NCBI RefSeq assembly: GCF_026914185.1
Contig: NC_070571.1
Coordinates: 4,898,001-4,962,000, forward strand
Source of the DNA: Puccinia triticina
Taxonomy: Eukaryota > Basidiomycota > Pucciniomycetes > Pucciniales > Pucciniaceae
Direction of reading: 5' to 3'
DNA length: 64,000 bases
The notes under the pieces are model-generated. The model made no database searches. It had not been told where the DNA came from and worked only from the letters and a program-made list of their open reading frames with translations. A program made the translations under genes and the position numbers. Position 1 is the first letter of the stretch. Each line of letters starts with the position of its first letter. Shown here piece after piece: positions 1 through 11,124 of the stretch.

Positions 1-95
1 TACACGGTTCTACACATATAAAAATACACAATTATATATAAAAATACACAATTATATAAGAATACACGGTCATCTCTATAAAAATACACGGTTAT
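1..95. repeat. AT-rich minisatellite at the window edge
   Basis: The motif ATAAAAATACAC recurs about four times at a spacing of roughly 23-28 bases, followed by AATTATAT or GGTTATGT variants. No coding sense is seen. The array may continue left of the window. Confidence 0.6.
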
Positions 96-224
96 GTCTA
101 TCAAATGCTATGATGGATCAGTTGTGCGCAATGAACAAGAACACTGCGCCCCTAAATCCACAATTCTGGTGCGAGTCTCTTGTCTTTGGTCGTCTTTGGT
201 CCCAAGTGAGAGAAAAGCCTCTTG

Positions 225-545
225 TGAGGTTTTTTTGGGACAAAGTCGCACAAGCTGCTTGGCAGCCAATGTTTTGGTTCAAGTTGCCCGAACTGGTGCT
301 CGGCAGCCAATGTTTTGGGGCAAAGCGCACGAACTGCTGCTCGGCAGCCTCGGTAGCCAATTTTTTGGTTCAAGTCGCACAAACTGGTGCTTGGAGGCCT
401 TTTTTGTGGACCAAGTCACCCCAAAAGCTGCTTGGCAGCCTTTTCTTTTGAACAAGTCACACAAACAGCTGCTTGGCAGCCTGTTTTTTGGTCACCATTG
501 CACACACTATTGCTTGACAGTTTTTTTTTGGGGCACAGGTCACAC
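225..545. repeat. Degenerate tandem repeat, unit about 50-60 bp
   Basis: The core CTGCTTGGCAGCC, with variants such as GTGCTCGGCAGCC and GTGCTTGGAGGCC, recurs about six times. Stretches like TTTTTTGGTTCAAGTCGCAC separate the copies. Several frames stay open only because the unit is repetitive, so I do not call a gene here. It lies just beyond the 3' end of the transposase pseudogene at 611-1723 and may be subterminal DNA of that element. Confidence 0.6.
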
Positions 546-610
546 AAAATGTTTTATTTTATCATTTTTATCGGAAGGAAACCATCACAAGCAAAAAAAG
601 CAAATTTCCT

Positions 611-1723
611 TTACATCATGTAGCCACAACATCTGAACTCTGCGGCCATCAAGCTTGGAGTCACCAGTTCATTAATGTACAGCTTGATTGAATCTATATC
701 TTCCTGCTCATCCCCAGTGAGGATGAGGTCCCGGCGCAGATGGTGTTTGAGCACCAAAAAAACTTTTTTGATGGGGTTGAAATCGGGCAAATAAGGTGGG
801 AGGTATATGAGCAGAACTTGGTGATTGTCGCAAATCTCCATGATGCGGCCGCCATGATGGATACGTGCGTTATCCATGATCAAAACACTGTTCCTTCCTG
901 GAAAAGGGTTCATGGTTGGCAGCTAAGAGATGTGAAATGATCCATCAGTAAATCATTCATTCATTATTATAGAATGAAAAATCAGGTAGGTAACTTACAA
1001 GCACTTCTTCAAGAAAGTGCTCAAAGTTGAGCCGCTGGATTGAACCCGGTTGAGCAATGAATCCGAGAACTCCATCCAAGGATACTGCTGGCAACAGACT
1101 GAGGCGAGGGGATTTGTGTGTGCGTTTGACTTGGTTCGTTCAACTACCCTTTTTCGCCCAGCCACGTCGGCGTTGCAGTTCATCCATACATACAGCTGAC
1201 TCATCTTCAAGCGCAAATCTTAGTTGACAGTTCTTGAAAGCCATTATTTGAACAGCTTACCTGTAAAAACTAGGTATTCGGGAGGTAGATCGGCCACCTT
1301 CCCAGTGAAGTCTGCACGTTTGATCTCACACTGAGAGGGGTGAACGGTCCTAGCTACCTTCCTAGTGAGACCAAGTCGGATGAGAAGATCATCGTAAATG
1401 GTCGACAGACTGAGCCGAATCCCGCTGGCATCTTCCACGGCCTTCTGGATTTCATCCAAGTAAAGCGTTGGGTCGACCGCTAAGATGTCCAAGATGAACT
1501 CTTGTTGATCTGGGTTGACTTGAAGAGGTCTTCCGCGTTGGAGGTACAACGCTGGGTCTCGGACCACGCTGGTTGTTGTGAGGAATAGTGCCTTCCAGCG
1601 TTGGAACAATTGAGGCGAGATCCGTGCATCCAGGATGTCATTGATATCGTTGATTTGTTTTCCTCGGAGGATGAGCTTGACCGCCACCACCTTCACTTCT
1701 GCTGCGTATTTGACAAAGACCAT
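611..1723 (-). pseudogene. DD34E (Tc1/IS630-like) transposase, inactivated copy A
   Basis: Minus-strand transposase gene in three exons: 1261-1723, 999-1204 and 611-922. Each intron has GT-AG ends. Joined length is 981 nt, or 326 codons. Exon 1 encodes an N-terminal helix-turn-helix region. The first catalytic Asp is split across the first intron (T-D-E-S-A). The second lies in MDNARIHH, about residue 240. Exon sizes 463 and 206 match copy C (39167-40316). Two lesions are visible. There is an in-frame TGA at 1140-1142 in exon 2. The third catalytic residue, Glu in NPIE of copies B and C, is Lys here (NPIKK; codon at 767-769). Spacing from the second Asp is otherwise kept at 34 residues. The start at 1723 was chosen by alignment with the other copies; the open frame runs further upstream. 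No partner SAM-domain gene is seen in the window. Confidence 0.85.
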
Positions 1724-2735
1724 TTGGTCTGAGGCGGGATTGCACACAAGTATCAGCCAAGAAAAAATCACGCGAAAAACAATGAGGAGAGGGGGAAGAA
1801 ATAGAGCGGGGTGACTGACTGACCTGACGGATTGGTTTCACTGGCAGGCCTGCCGCTGTCTGCTTGGGCCAAATTGGGCGGGTGGAGGTGGGGGGATGGG
1901 TGGTTGGGGGCATCGAAGGGACCCACGGATTCGATATTGGATGCCGGCCGGAGAAAAACCTTAACTGGTGATTGCGTGACTAGAGGTGCGTGACTAGTGC
2001 GGGCGGGTATCTGCACAGTTCCCGTAGCTCTGGCAAATCCAGAAGGAATTTCCGCTGGAAATTCCTTCCAAAGAAGCCAAGCTTTTTCGGAACGGCTGTA
2101 CTTTTGATACATGATAGATAAGCTAGCTTAACTAAGCCTCTCAAACAGAGGGTCCGGGTAGAGCTGGGCAAAACAAACGGTAAACCCGTGGCAGGTACCT
2201 GCTATCCGCTGGCAGGTGCAAGTGCAGCTTTGGGTGCCAGTGTCTGGGATTCTGGGGAAAATCAGGAGGGTTACCCTAGCTTAACTAAGCCTCTCAAACA
2301 GAGGGTCCTGCGTCCCTGCCGGATGCTCTCTGTGGGAGAGGCTTATGAGTTATGTCCCAATCTGCGCTGTATCAGTTTGAGTTCTCAAGCACCAAAATCT
2401 TTTGTTTTTTTCTTAAAAATCATCCATTTGCTTTATTGAAAATTGGCTTCCCACAGATTGTGGGGCAGATGATGGCACACAATATCCATGCCTCACACCC
2501 ACTCCAACGGATTTATAGACCAATTTTATGATAAACTTTTGAAGAGCCATTTTTTGTAGGATTGGCCTGAAAAACCATCTGCATGATTTGCTGTGTTGGA
2601 AGGATATTCCAATTGTGCAAATCCACTTTTCCGCAAGTACATGGTATTAGTGGGAAAGTGATAAATTATGGACAGTCCAACGGCAAAAACACATAGATAT
2701 ATTCAGATTTCCTTCTTGAAGATCCAGCTGTTGTT
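1724..2735. other. Intergenic DNA with dispersed and direct repeats
   Basis: No gene recognised. A block at about 2036-2099 is nearly identical to 9177-9240, marking a dispersed repeat family; both contain AAGAAGCCAAGCTTTTTCGG. A 32-bp direct repeat lies at 2124-2155 and 2277-2308 (core AACTAAGCCTCTCAAACAG). The 2186-2280 stretch carries GGCAGGTACCTGC-type motifs that resemble 57230-57560. Confidence 0.5.
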
Positions 2736-5700
2736 GTGAATCTCATGGATCTACAAGCACATTTATCCCCTCAAGTGTCTTCCTTGAAAAGTTCATACTG
2801 TGTTTTGCAGAATGCTTGGTTCATTCTCCAAATTTTTTTGGTTTTGTTGACTGGGGGCAATCACATAATTTTTATATCTTTTCCGCATGGTGCACCTGAC
2901 AGATTTCAGATAAGGCCCAAGGCCAAATCTACCCCCCGGAGCCAACATCCTCTGGTAGATTGTCTTGGAGATGGGTTAGAGACAAACCGAGTTCATATTC
3001 AGAACCGGAGCGCCTTCTTTACCCTACCCTCCACTGCCCATGGCCATTGGCCGCTGCCCTCTGCCCGTACGGAGGGGGCAGGGAGGGGCTGACCGAGTGC
3101 TGGGTTGTTACAAAGGATATCCCAGGCGGGAGTCAATCTGAAGGTTGGGTTTAAAGTTACACGGCGGCTGCATAGTGCGGTCAAAAGAGCCGCAAGTTTG
3201 GCCGTCAAATTGACGGTCCCCCCTCAGCCATTGTTGACCGGCAAAAAACAGCCCCCGCGTCAGCCGCGGCCGAATTGTCAGCCCACCCACCAGAGAGAAG
3301 TCGGGCAAACAGCTGGCAAAACTTCCGGCCAGCCGACCCAAGCGGCAACTTGATGTCAACCCCCAGCCCAAGCACATTTTTCCACCGTCTGATGGTGTCA
3401 GGGTGTGCCTCTATAGTGGCAGCGCGCTGAATGAAACCTTTTGATATAATCAAGGTTTGACAGCTGATCTCAGCTGTCACAACTTTTGTCGGTGCTTGAC
3501 TTGGCCGTGGTGCAAGGAGGAAAGCCGCGCCTCTGTCTGGAGGGGCTGGTTGAGCGTATACAACCAAGTCCCAAGGACTTGTGGAGCTGGTCCTGTCTTG
3601 GACAGGAAAAAGAGAAAAGGGAAAAGGCCCGACTTACCTAGTGAAACAAGGATTCGGGTTGAGTGCAGAAATGATGAGACTAAGGAAAAGGTGGATCAAG
3701 AATAACCCCAATTGTTGTGTTTGGCGTAAGCGGTCGAATACAACAATAAAGTTGGGTGTGGTAACTGATCTGGGGATATTCCGGGTAGGAAAAGTCCCCA
3801 GTACTTATACCCCAGCAAGGCTGGGCTGCTCATTGGACCATCTATACTCTGCTTGCCTGGGAGGCTCCCAGGTGTAGCTCTCAAGCTCATCCATACTCTG
3901 CTCGCCTGGGAGGCTCCCAGGTGTAGCTCTCAAACTCACTTGGGATTGGTACCCAAGTCTAGCAACATGGTGCTCATTCGAGGTCATTGTACATTTACAC
4001 CCTCTAGTCCAATAATCTGTTTGGGTTGCAGGCCACCCACACTTGCGGCGGCCTATGGCTTGTTGTTGAGATTTCGACTGGAGGACCGCAGCACGTGGAA
4101 ACAAAAGATGAGCCAGTGGGCTCGAGAGGGGGCAGTGAGTGTTGAGGGCTCACCGGATCGGCTCAGGATGGAGGCGCGGAAAAAATAAGGAAGAACCGAT
4201 GAGTTTTGATTTCAGGTTGTAGGCTATGTTTATATAGACTACATACATGGAATCATTTTGTGGGCAACATGATAGTGAATATGCATGGAAGAAAACAGAA
4301 CCCATTGGAACTCTCAACAAGATATCACAAAAGACACAAGACTGTCGCAAGCAGAGATAGCGCACATTGGAGGATAAGAAGTATATGGAAAGTTCTACGA
4401 TCTAATCTCGGCAGGGACAGAGTCTACAAGGCAAGTACGGACAGAGAACATGACCAATGACTACATACAGACCATGGGGTGTGAGGTAATCATAAGATGT
4501 GAAAGGTAATGGATCATTTGGACTCTGAGGAGCTAGAAAGAAAAGGGAGTGAGGCAGAAGGCAAGAAAAAGGAGGACAGGGGACAAAAAACTCAACACTT
4601 GTTGCCATCTGCGCTGTCTTGACTAGCAGGTGGCTGACAGACGGCCACTTGGTTTGTTTTTTGGGACACCCTCAGGTCAACTCACAAGCTGGCACTTGCA
4701 ACTTTTTTTTTTTGATTTTTTCTCCTTTTTCTTTATGGGTTTTGTGTACAAGTTTCAATCAAACAGAAGGAAGAGAGGCAGTTGTTATTGGTACTGATAT
4801 GAGGGAGACACTTGCTGGCAAAAAACGGCTTCCGACCAAGAGACTCCGGCAGTCTACCAAAGCCGGCCCAGCCGTCCAGGCGATGATTTGGATTGTAGTG
4901 ATTGGTATGCAGAGTTGTTGTACCAGCCATTGCTCTGGAATTGATGATCATAGCCAGGCTTTGGGTCGGCCTTTGAGTTGCTCAGGCTTTGCAAACCATT
5001 GCAGTGATGATAGAAAGGATGACGTGAGGAAAGGAGAGAAGAGACTGATGGTGATGCCAGTGATCTCGCGGATGGTGGACGTGAAGACAGTGATCTTGGT
5101 GATGTGTTTGTGGCCCCCTAGCTCAACCTTTGATTCTCCTGTTGTCAAGTAAAATATCCGAGCCATCTAAGCCCAAACCTCCTCTCCAAGTCAGAAAAAA
5201 AGTTTCATACAGAAGTTGAGAGGGCTTACTAGAGGGGAGTGAAGAAGGGAAGAGATAAGGGGGCCAAGTTTTGATAGACTGGTTGACACTACCAGTCACA
5301 ATGATACTTATGTATGAATCTCCTCACTGAGGTGGGCTGGTCAAGGCTGGAATTGGTGTTGTTGTAGTGGTGGTGGAAGTGATGAGTTCTTGGTTTTTGC
5401 AAAGAGATGAGGCTGGAGGTGTGGAGGATGACGTGTCCTCTGCTGTACTCCAATGAGCGGACTTTGAAAAAATGAGTGGGAGCCAAGGGTGACGTGTCCC
5501 TCCAATGAGCGGACTTGGTAAAATTTTAATCTGCCCTTTTGGGTTAGGGCTATTGGTGAATCAACCCAGGCAAGTTAACAGAAGTTAAAATCAAGTTGCC
5601 TGAAGTCAAGTGCCGACGGGTGGGCTGGCTATTTGGCTGGCTATTTGACGGCTGACGCGGGGGCTGGTAGCTGACCAGTCAAGCCGACCAATACTTGGCC

Positions 5701-6242
5701 CCTCACGTCAAATTGCCAACCAAAACCTTAATATGTGCAACTGCCGTGTAGGTGTGGATTTTTGTCTGCATGTGCTTACAAAACCTTGAATGCAAGGTTG
5801 GCCTAAGGCTTGGTGTAAAGTTTAATTTAAAGTTAAGTGCTTATCAAACCCAGAAAATTTGAGAAAAATCCAACCATTCTGCAAAACACAGCATATCAAA
5901 AATTTACTGCCAGTCAGATATTGATTGAAGCCATGAAACCAGTGCCATTTTACAGAGAATATCCAGTTCTATCAGTTTCCGCTGGGGCGAGAGGAAAGGT
6001 GCAGTGAGGTGGGAATGAGAGAGAATTGAAAAAAGCTCCCAGCCAAAAATGTATCAAACTGATCCACCCGACAACTGGGGATAATACACCTTTCAGAGGG
6101 CACCCACACTGCCCGGGCGCTTTAGGCCTCTTTAGTCCTAGCCGCTTGCCCTCTGAAACAATGGGACTTTTGTTCAGCTAGAGGTTTACCTGGGTATCCA
6201 AAACCACACCTGCTCACCTGCAAGTGTCCAGGGCAGGTCTGT
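2736..6242. other. Gene-poor stretch; possible remnants of a non-autonomous element
   Basis: No open frame here resembles a known family, and none has a convincing exon structure. Two features stand out. A 49-bp unit is tandemly duplicated at 3845-3893 and 3894-3942, and each copy contains the near-palindrome CCTGGGAGGCTCCCAGG. Sequence around 3190-3300 is imperfectly inverted relative to 5595-5720; the shared core is AGCCCCCGCGTCAGCC on one strand and GGCTGACGCGGGGGCT on the other. A small direct repeat with TCCAATGAGCGGACTT occurs near 5448 and 5500. The open frame at 4619-5152 has nothing to support it. Confidence 0.5.
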
Positions 6243-6247
6243 TGAGT

Positions 6248-6565
6248 TGTAAGGACTCTGTTAGTCCTTCACTGAGAGTGAGCTGGAACGGGCACGAGGG
6301 ACAAGGCGGGAAGCCTAGAGCGGTTCTAGGACCAAACACAGGGGCGATTGGATTGCTAGCTCAGAGAGAAGAGGGATCAGTTCTCTGCTGTGAGATGAAA
6401 GATAAAAGGAGAGAGAAAAGAGACAAGCTTACCTAGCTCAGAGAGAAGAGGGATCAGTTCTCTGCTGAGCCAGGGATGAAAGGCAAGTGCGCTATATACA
6501 ACATTGTGACAGGCTTGTGTCATCTCATGACATATTGTGAACCCAACAGAGGAGGGGGGTTTACA
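6248..6565 (-). repeat. LTR (3' LTR in element orientation), 318 bp
   Basis: Identical to 8313-8630 as far as I can read. Contains an internal direct repeat: the motif AGAGAAGAGGGATCAGTTCT occurs twice within each LTR. Confidence 0.92.
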
Positions 6566-8112
6566 GTCTCCCCTCCTATAAAAGAGAAGAAGGGGTAAAT
6601 AAAAACAGGAAATAAATTGGGAATGGGACATGAGAAGAAGGAGGATAGAGGAAGGGGGTGAGGTGGGAGTGGTAGGCCAGGAGGGAAGTTCAAGGAAAAT
6701 GGGATGTAGGGACTTTGTCGGGAAGGGCAGGGTGTTGGGTGGCTTGTTGGCATGGCGTCAGGCGGCGGAGAGGCGGAAGAGGTCGGCAGAAAGGTGGCAG
6801 AGGTCGGCAGAGAGGCGGCAGAGGTCGGCGGGGAGCCCGGTGACGTTAGATTAACATTTGCCGGAGAGGGGTAGTTTGCGCGTGGAGACAAGGGGATGGA
6901 GCAAGGCGGAGGGAGTGGGGAGGGATGGGGTGGAGTTGTCCTGTTTTTGATCAGGAGTGACTCGAGTCGGTCCCCAAGAAGACGTCGTATCTGTGTGAGG
7001 CAGTGGTTGAGGCTGTGTAGATTATTTTTGGGGGGCTGTAGTTTGTCAAGTCTTGGAGGTCCAATTTGTTGCGTGAGTGATGGACGAGTGGGGAGCGGCC
7101 GTGAGTAGCGAAAATTCAATGGTAGTGTGGTTGACACTGAGTCTGAGGAGGCGAGGGCGCGAAATGGGGCAGGAGAAGTAGGTTGAGCAGGGGGGAGTGC
7201 AGGATTTTGATGTACTCGATCAGAGGCCAGCAAGATTGAGGGACGCGCGGGGGGCGGTAGTTTGTCGAGGTTCGGAGGCCCGATTGGTTGTAGGAGCAAT
7301 GGGAGAGCGGAGAGAGGAGGTGGGTAGTACCCTTTCTTGGATAGCATAGACGGTCTCGACGGCGCTTCAGAGGACAGAGTAGCGTCAGAGGAGGTTTTGA
7401 GAGCAGGCAAGGCGTTAGCGGGGCAATGAGGGTGGCTTTGAGAGGAGGGCTGCGGAACTGAGAGTCTGTCGAGTTGATTGAGTTGATGGAAAGAGTCGCC
7501 AGGAAGGGTCGCGCGGCTTTGCAAGTTATTGCAAGGCCCTGAGGAGTCAAAATCGGGGCTGCGGACTTTAGTGGAGCAATTGGAGGCCGACAAGAGAGAT
7601 GGACAGTTGAAGACGGTTGGTGAGGAGCATGCAAGGGAGCCACCTTGGTCGCTGGTGGCGTTGCCAAGGAGGGAGGGGGCCGGCGGCGAGACTGGGTGTG
7701 AGGTCGCAGGGAGCTTGCTGGGTGGTGTAGTAGCCGGCACCGCTACATTCTGACGGGGAGAGTACGATTGGATGAATATTTCCACTTCCTCGTCCATGTG
7801 GGGCCAAAAAAAGTTCCGCCTGAGCGCTCGGGCTGTTTCAAGATATATTGCATTTCCCAGGCGTCTGTGCGTCCCGGCAATGAGATTGAGACGGATCACG
7901 GGGTCTGCTGGGATGACTAGGCGGCCTTCAATGAACATCAGGCCTTCAATCAATCTGCCTTCTTTGTGCCGGTGAATAGCACTCCGGAGCATCCGACAAC
8001 AGGAGTCAACCGCGTAGCCGGATAGAATCCTGCGCTTAAGGTGGTCGGACAGGGAGGCGAGGATCTTTGGGAATCTAGGCTGTTCAGTTGCCATTGCCGG
8101 TGATTGGAGCAT
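6520..8112 (-). CDS. Proline-rich protein with a decayed integrase zinc-finger N-terminus
   Basis: An uninterrupted 530-codon frame inside the LTR element. Residues about 7-115 resemble the region before and including the H2C2 zinc finger of Ty3/gypsy integrases: GRLVIP, then GTHRRLG, then FFWPHM. In a functional finger the ligands are His, His, Cys, Cys. Here only the first His survives: GH is GN, and the C-x2-C is replaced by S-Y-S-P-R-Q. From about residue 115 on the protein is low-complexity and rich in Pro, Ser and Leu, with no catalytic motif. The frame runs 46 bp into the LTR before stopping. The ATG at 8112 is the first; a second Met is six codons further. It may be a maintained product or a chance open frame in a young element. 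It cannot supply integrase activity. Confidence 0.5.
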   Translation of the reverse strand: MLQSPAMATEQPRFPKILASLSDHLKRRILSGYAVDSCCRMLRSAIHRHKEGRLIEGLMFIEGRLVIPADPVIRLNLIAGTHRRLGNAIYLETARALRRNFFWPHMDEEVEIFIQSYSPRQNVAVPATTPPSKLPATSHPVSPPAPSLLGNATSDQGGSLACSSPTVFNCPSLLSASNCSTKVRSPDFDSSGPCNNLQSRATLPGDSFHQLNQLDRLSVPQPSSQSHPHCPANALPALKTSSDATLSSEAPSRPSMLSKKGYYPPPLSALPLLLQPIGPPNLDKLPPPARPSILLASDRVHQNPALPPAQPTSPAPFRALASSDSVSTTLPLNFRYSRPLPTRPSLTQQIGPPRLDKLQPPKNNLHSLNHCLTQIRRLLGDRLESLLIKNRTTPPHPSPLPPPCSIPLSPRANYPSPANVNLTSPGSPPTSAASLPTSATFLPTSSASPPPDAMPTSHPTPCPSRQSPYIPFSLNFPPGLPLPPHPLPLSSFFSCPIPNLFPVFIYPFFSFIGGETVNPPPLLGSQYVMR

Positions 8113-8312
8113 GCAGTCGGTGGATTGGGGGTTGTTGATAGAGTCTTGAGGAATGCAAACAGAAGGGAAAAAAAAAATTGATGGACGGAGTTGGGACGGT
8201 CGGATTTTGGCGCGGAACGGAACGGAATGGATCGGACGGAACGGATTCGGAACGGAACGGACGGATTTCGGACGGAACGGAGTTGGGTGTGTTTGGGTGT
8301 AGAAAAAAAAAG

Positions 8313-8630
8313 TGTAAGGACTCTGTTAGTCCTTCACTGAGAGTGAGCTGGAACGGGCACGAGGGACAAGGCGGGAAGCCTAGAGCGGTTCTAGGACCAA
8401 ACACAGGGGCGATTGGATTGCTAGCTCAGAGAGAAGAGGGATCAGTTCTCTGCTGTGAGATGAAAGATAAAAGGAGAGAGAAAAGAGACAAGCTTACCTA
8501 GCTCAGAGAGAAGAGGGATCAGTTCTCTGCTGAGCCAGGGATGAAAGGCAAGTGCGCTATATACAACATTGTGACAGGCTTGTGTCATCTCATGACATAT
8601 TGTGAACCCAACAGAGGAGGGGGGTTTACA
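8313..8630 (-). repeat. LTR (5' LTR in element orientation), 318 bp
   Basis: Partner of 6248-6565 with the same TG...CA ends. The 20 or so bases inside it show no obvious tRNA primer-binding site starting TGG, so the primer is unknown. Confidence 0.92.
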
Positions 8631-8635
8631 TGAGT

Positions 8636-9560
8636 GTGCCACAGGTTTTGTTGGTTTACGTGATGTGGAAGAACTTCTTGGACAGGCCAGTCAGATCAGG
8701 ACTCATTGGACCTGCTGTTGGGAGCAGATAATTGAGGTAGTGGAGCACTTCCCATCAAGTCTGGGAGCCTCCGAGATCGCAATTCACAAACCAAAATCCT
8801 TGATTTTTGCCAAAAAGGAAGACATTTTCCTACAGCCATTCTGGAAAAGCTTGGCTGCTTTGGACAGGAAATTCCTATGGGATTTTCCAGCCTGGTATGC
8901 AATAAAGTGGCAAGGTTGGACATTTTGATATATGCAGGATGCCTATATCAAAAGCAGACAAGCTGAGAGACTTCTGGTTGGTTTTCCCGGATTTTGGTTC
9001 CAGAACCAGAATCCTTGACCAATTTTTACCCTAGACTGCCGTTCCAATGAACGCACCCGGTGTCATGGTGCCGGTCCCCCCAGCGGCCTGCATTTTTTTT
9101 TGCTACCAAACAGCGCCGCCAATAGCAACTGCGCTCGCAGGTATGCAGGATATCCGTCTGTCAACACAGGTGGGCAAATCCAGAAAGAATTCCCGCTGGA
9201 AATTCCCTCCAAAGAAGCCAAGCTTTTTCGGATTGGCTGTAACCCTACAGTCCATTAATTTCATGTGCACTGGTTGAGTTTTTGATAGGTGTCTTAATTT
9301 AGGATTTAGAGGGGCATCTAGAGCTCTCTAAACAACAACAGGAAGTCATCAACTCCCATACCTCAGGCTACTTTTGGGGGCTTGCTGGGGGTCCCCTTGC
9401 ACTCCGCAAGCACACGAGCTCCGGCCAGCTCCGGCAGATGCCAACCCAAGTCCCTCTCTCCAAAGTGGCCCAGGGACGCCGTCCCCCACTCGCACGAACC
9501 CGGTCATAACTGATTCATTCATTTTCATGCAAAAAAAAGCAAAAGCCAAAAAACACAAAC
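8636..9560. other. Intergenic DNA with dispersed repeats
   Basis: No gene seen. 9177-9240 is a second copy of the dispersed repeat at 2036-2099. A block around 9299-9357 containing CATCTAGAGCTCTCTAAA also occurs at 52620-52680, just after the LINE tail. Confidence 0.5.
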
Positions 9561-9688
9561 AAAGAAGATAAGAAAGCCGTAAAGAAGATAAGAAAGCCGT
9601 AAAGAAGATAAGAAAGCCGTAAAGAAGATAAGAAAGCCGTAAAGAAGATAAGAAAGCCGCAAAGAAGAGAAGAAAGCCGTAAAGAAGG
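9561..9688. repeat. 20-bp tandem repeat, about 6.4 copies
   Basis: The unit AAAGAAGATAAGAAAGCCGT is repeated head to tail from 9561. The first copies are exact; the fifth and sixth carry single changes. On the minus strand it would encode a repeating hydrophobic heptamer in several frames, an artefact of the repeat. It lies about 180 bp beyond the stop codon of the Kap123-like gene. Confidence 0.9.
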
Positions 9689-9867
9689 AAGCCTTGACAA
9701 AAAAGGAAAGCAGCCGAGCCACCGGCCGCCGGGCGTCGTGTGTGAGCGTCGGAAGGCGATCGGGGTGGGGGGGGGGGGAAGATAAATAAAGGCACGATGG
9801 CAACACAAAGGATAAATAAGAGGGAGCAGAGTGGAGGACTCGGAGGGAAGCGAGGGTTTGGGCGCGG

Positions 9868-11081
9868 TCACTGGATGTAGGCTGCCAATCCATGGGCCTG
9901 GATCTGGTCGGGGACCTGGGAATGGAGGTGCTGCATGGTATCCCGAGCAGTCAGCAGCGGACAGAGGGGCAGCCAGGGAAAAGAGAGACGTACGCGCAAG
10001 AGGCCGACGAGCTGGTCGCGGGTCTCCGGGGGCACGACGGCCTTTTCGTCGGGCACAGCGGGGCCCGAGTTCTGGAGGGCGTGGGAGAAGACGTTGAGGA
10101 TGTGGTCGAAGTGGGTCTGGACGAGCGGGTGGGCGGCGTGGATGAGCTCGAAGAGGGCGTCGAAGCACTTGCTGGCCTCGGCGAAGTCCTGTTTGAGCGG
10201 CAAGGCCTCGAAGAACACCGGCAGCACCTATCTCGCAGACACACAGACACACTCAGTTCACTTCTTCGGAGTGCAGAATGAAAGGGGACTGACTTGGTCA
10301 AGCGGGAGCGCGGCCTTGTTCTTGAGGATCAAGCGGGCCACGGCGCCGGCGGCGTTGTCCTTGGCGCGCTCGCTTTTCTCGCGGGCGGGGTCGTCGTTGA
10401 CGATGAAGAGGGGCTGGAGGGACTCGAGGATGGTCATGTAGTGGGAGGAGAGGTCGAGGGGGGTCCAGAAGGCGAGCGAGCCGAGGAAGAACGCGGCGTT
10501 ACTGCGCACCTCGACGTCGTCGTCCTTGGTGGCCTTCAAGCCGAGGGGCAGGAGCTGCTCGGTGAACGGGCCGACGGCGGCGCCCAGCCCGTTGATCACC
10601 TCGGCCAGAGAGCCGATCGCGTTGTTCCGGTCCGTCGGGGAGTAACAGGGGTCGTAGTACTTCGACACGCCTGGCAGGAACTGCTGGAACGCTTGGGCGA
10701 AGTCCGCCCCAAGCACCGTCGCAAAGGTGCCCACCAGGTCGGCGGCACAGCCGATCAGGTTGGACTCAACCTCGGAGAGGTCGCCGGTCGCGGACGCTTC
10801 CTCGAAGTCACTGTCGAGCTGCGCAGTCGACTTCCTCTCCAAGATCGTGAGGATCAGAGTGCACACCTCGTCGAGATCTAAGTCGTGGATACGTCAGTTA
10901 CTGTCAGAAAGGCTGCCGGGGACCAATCACTTACAGGTGGGAGCGACGACACCAGCACCGACGGTAGAAATAACCGACGAGAGAGAAGAGCAGAGATCGC
11001 TGACGACATCACTGAGACAAATCAAGCACAAAAATCAGCAGGTTGAATATACAAGCGGTTAAACAGACAAAAAGCTGGGCA

Positions 11082-11124
<43 letters not shown>

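Larger units (their letters stand above)
6248..8630 (-). mobile_element. Young non-autonomous LTR retrotransposon
   Basis: Two direct repeats of 318 bp (6248-6565 and 8313-8630) look identical over their full length. On the plus strand they start TGTAAGGACT and end GGGTTTACA, the canonical TG...CA. They are flanked by the same 5-bp word TGAGT at 6243-6247 and 8631-8635, a clean target-site duplication. Orientation is minus. The internal reading frame is on that strand, and a purine-rich tract (GGAGGGGAGAC on the minus strand, about 6566-6577) sits just before the downstream LTR, where a polypurine tract belongs. There is no reverse transcriptase, RNase H, protease or integrase core, so mobility would need enzymes from elsewhere. 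Identical LTRs imply very recent insertion. Confidence 0.93.

Noticed and set aside
1768..2112. Upstream N-terminal extension of transposase copy A (frame starting at 2112)
   Set aside because: It is in a different register from the transposase and overlaps the dispersed repeat at 2036-2099; alignment with copies B and C sets the start at 1723.
4619..5152. 177-codon plus-strand frame as a hypothetical gene
   Set aside because: No domain, no signal peptide and no splice pattern; composition is that of the surrounding non-coding DNA.
9561..9688. CRISPR-like array
   Set aside because: The units are contiguous 20-bp repeats without spacers, in a eukaryotic genome: a plain minisatellite.
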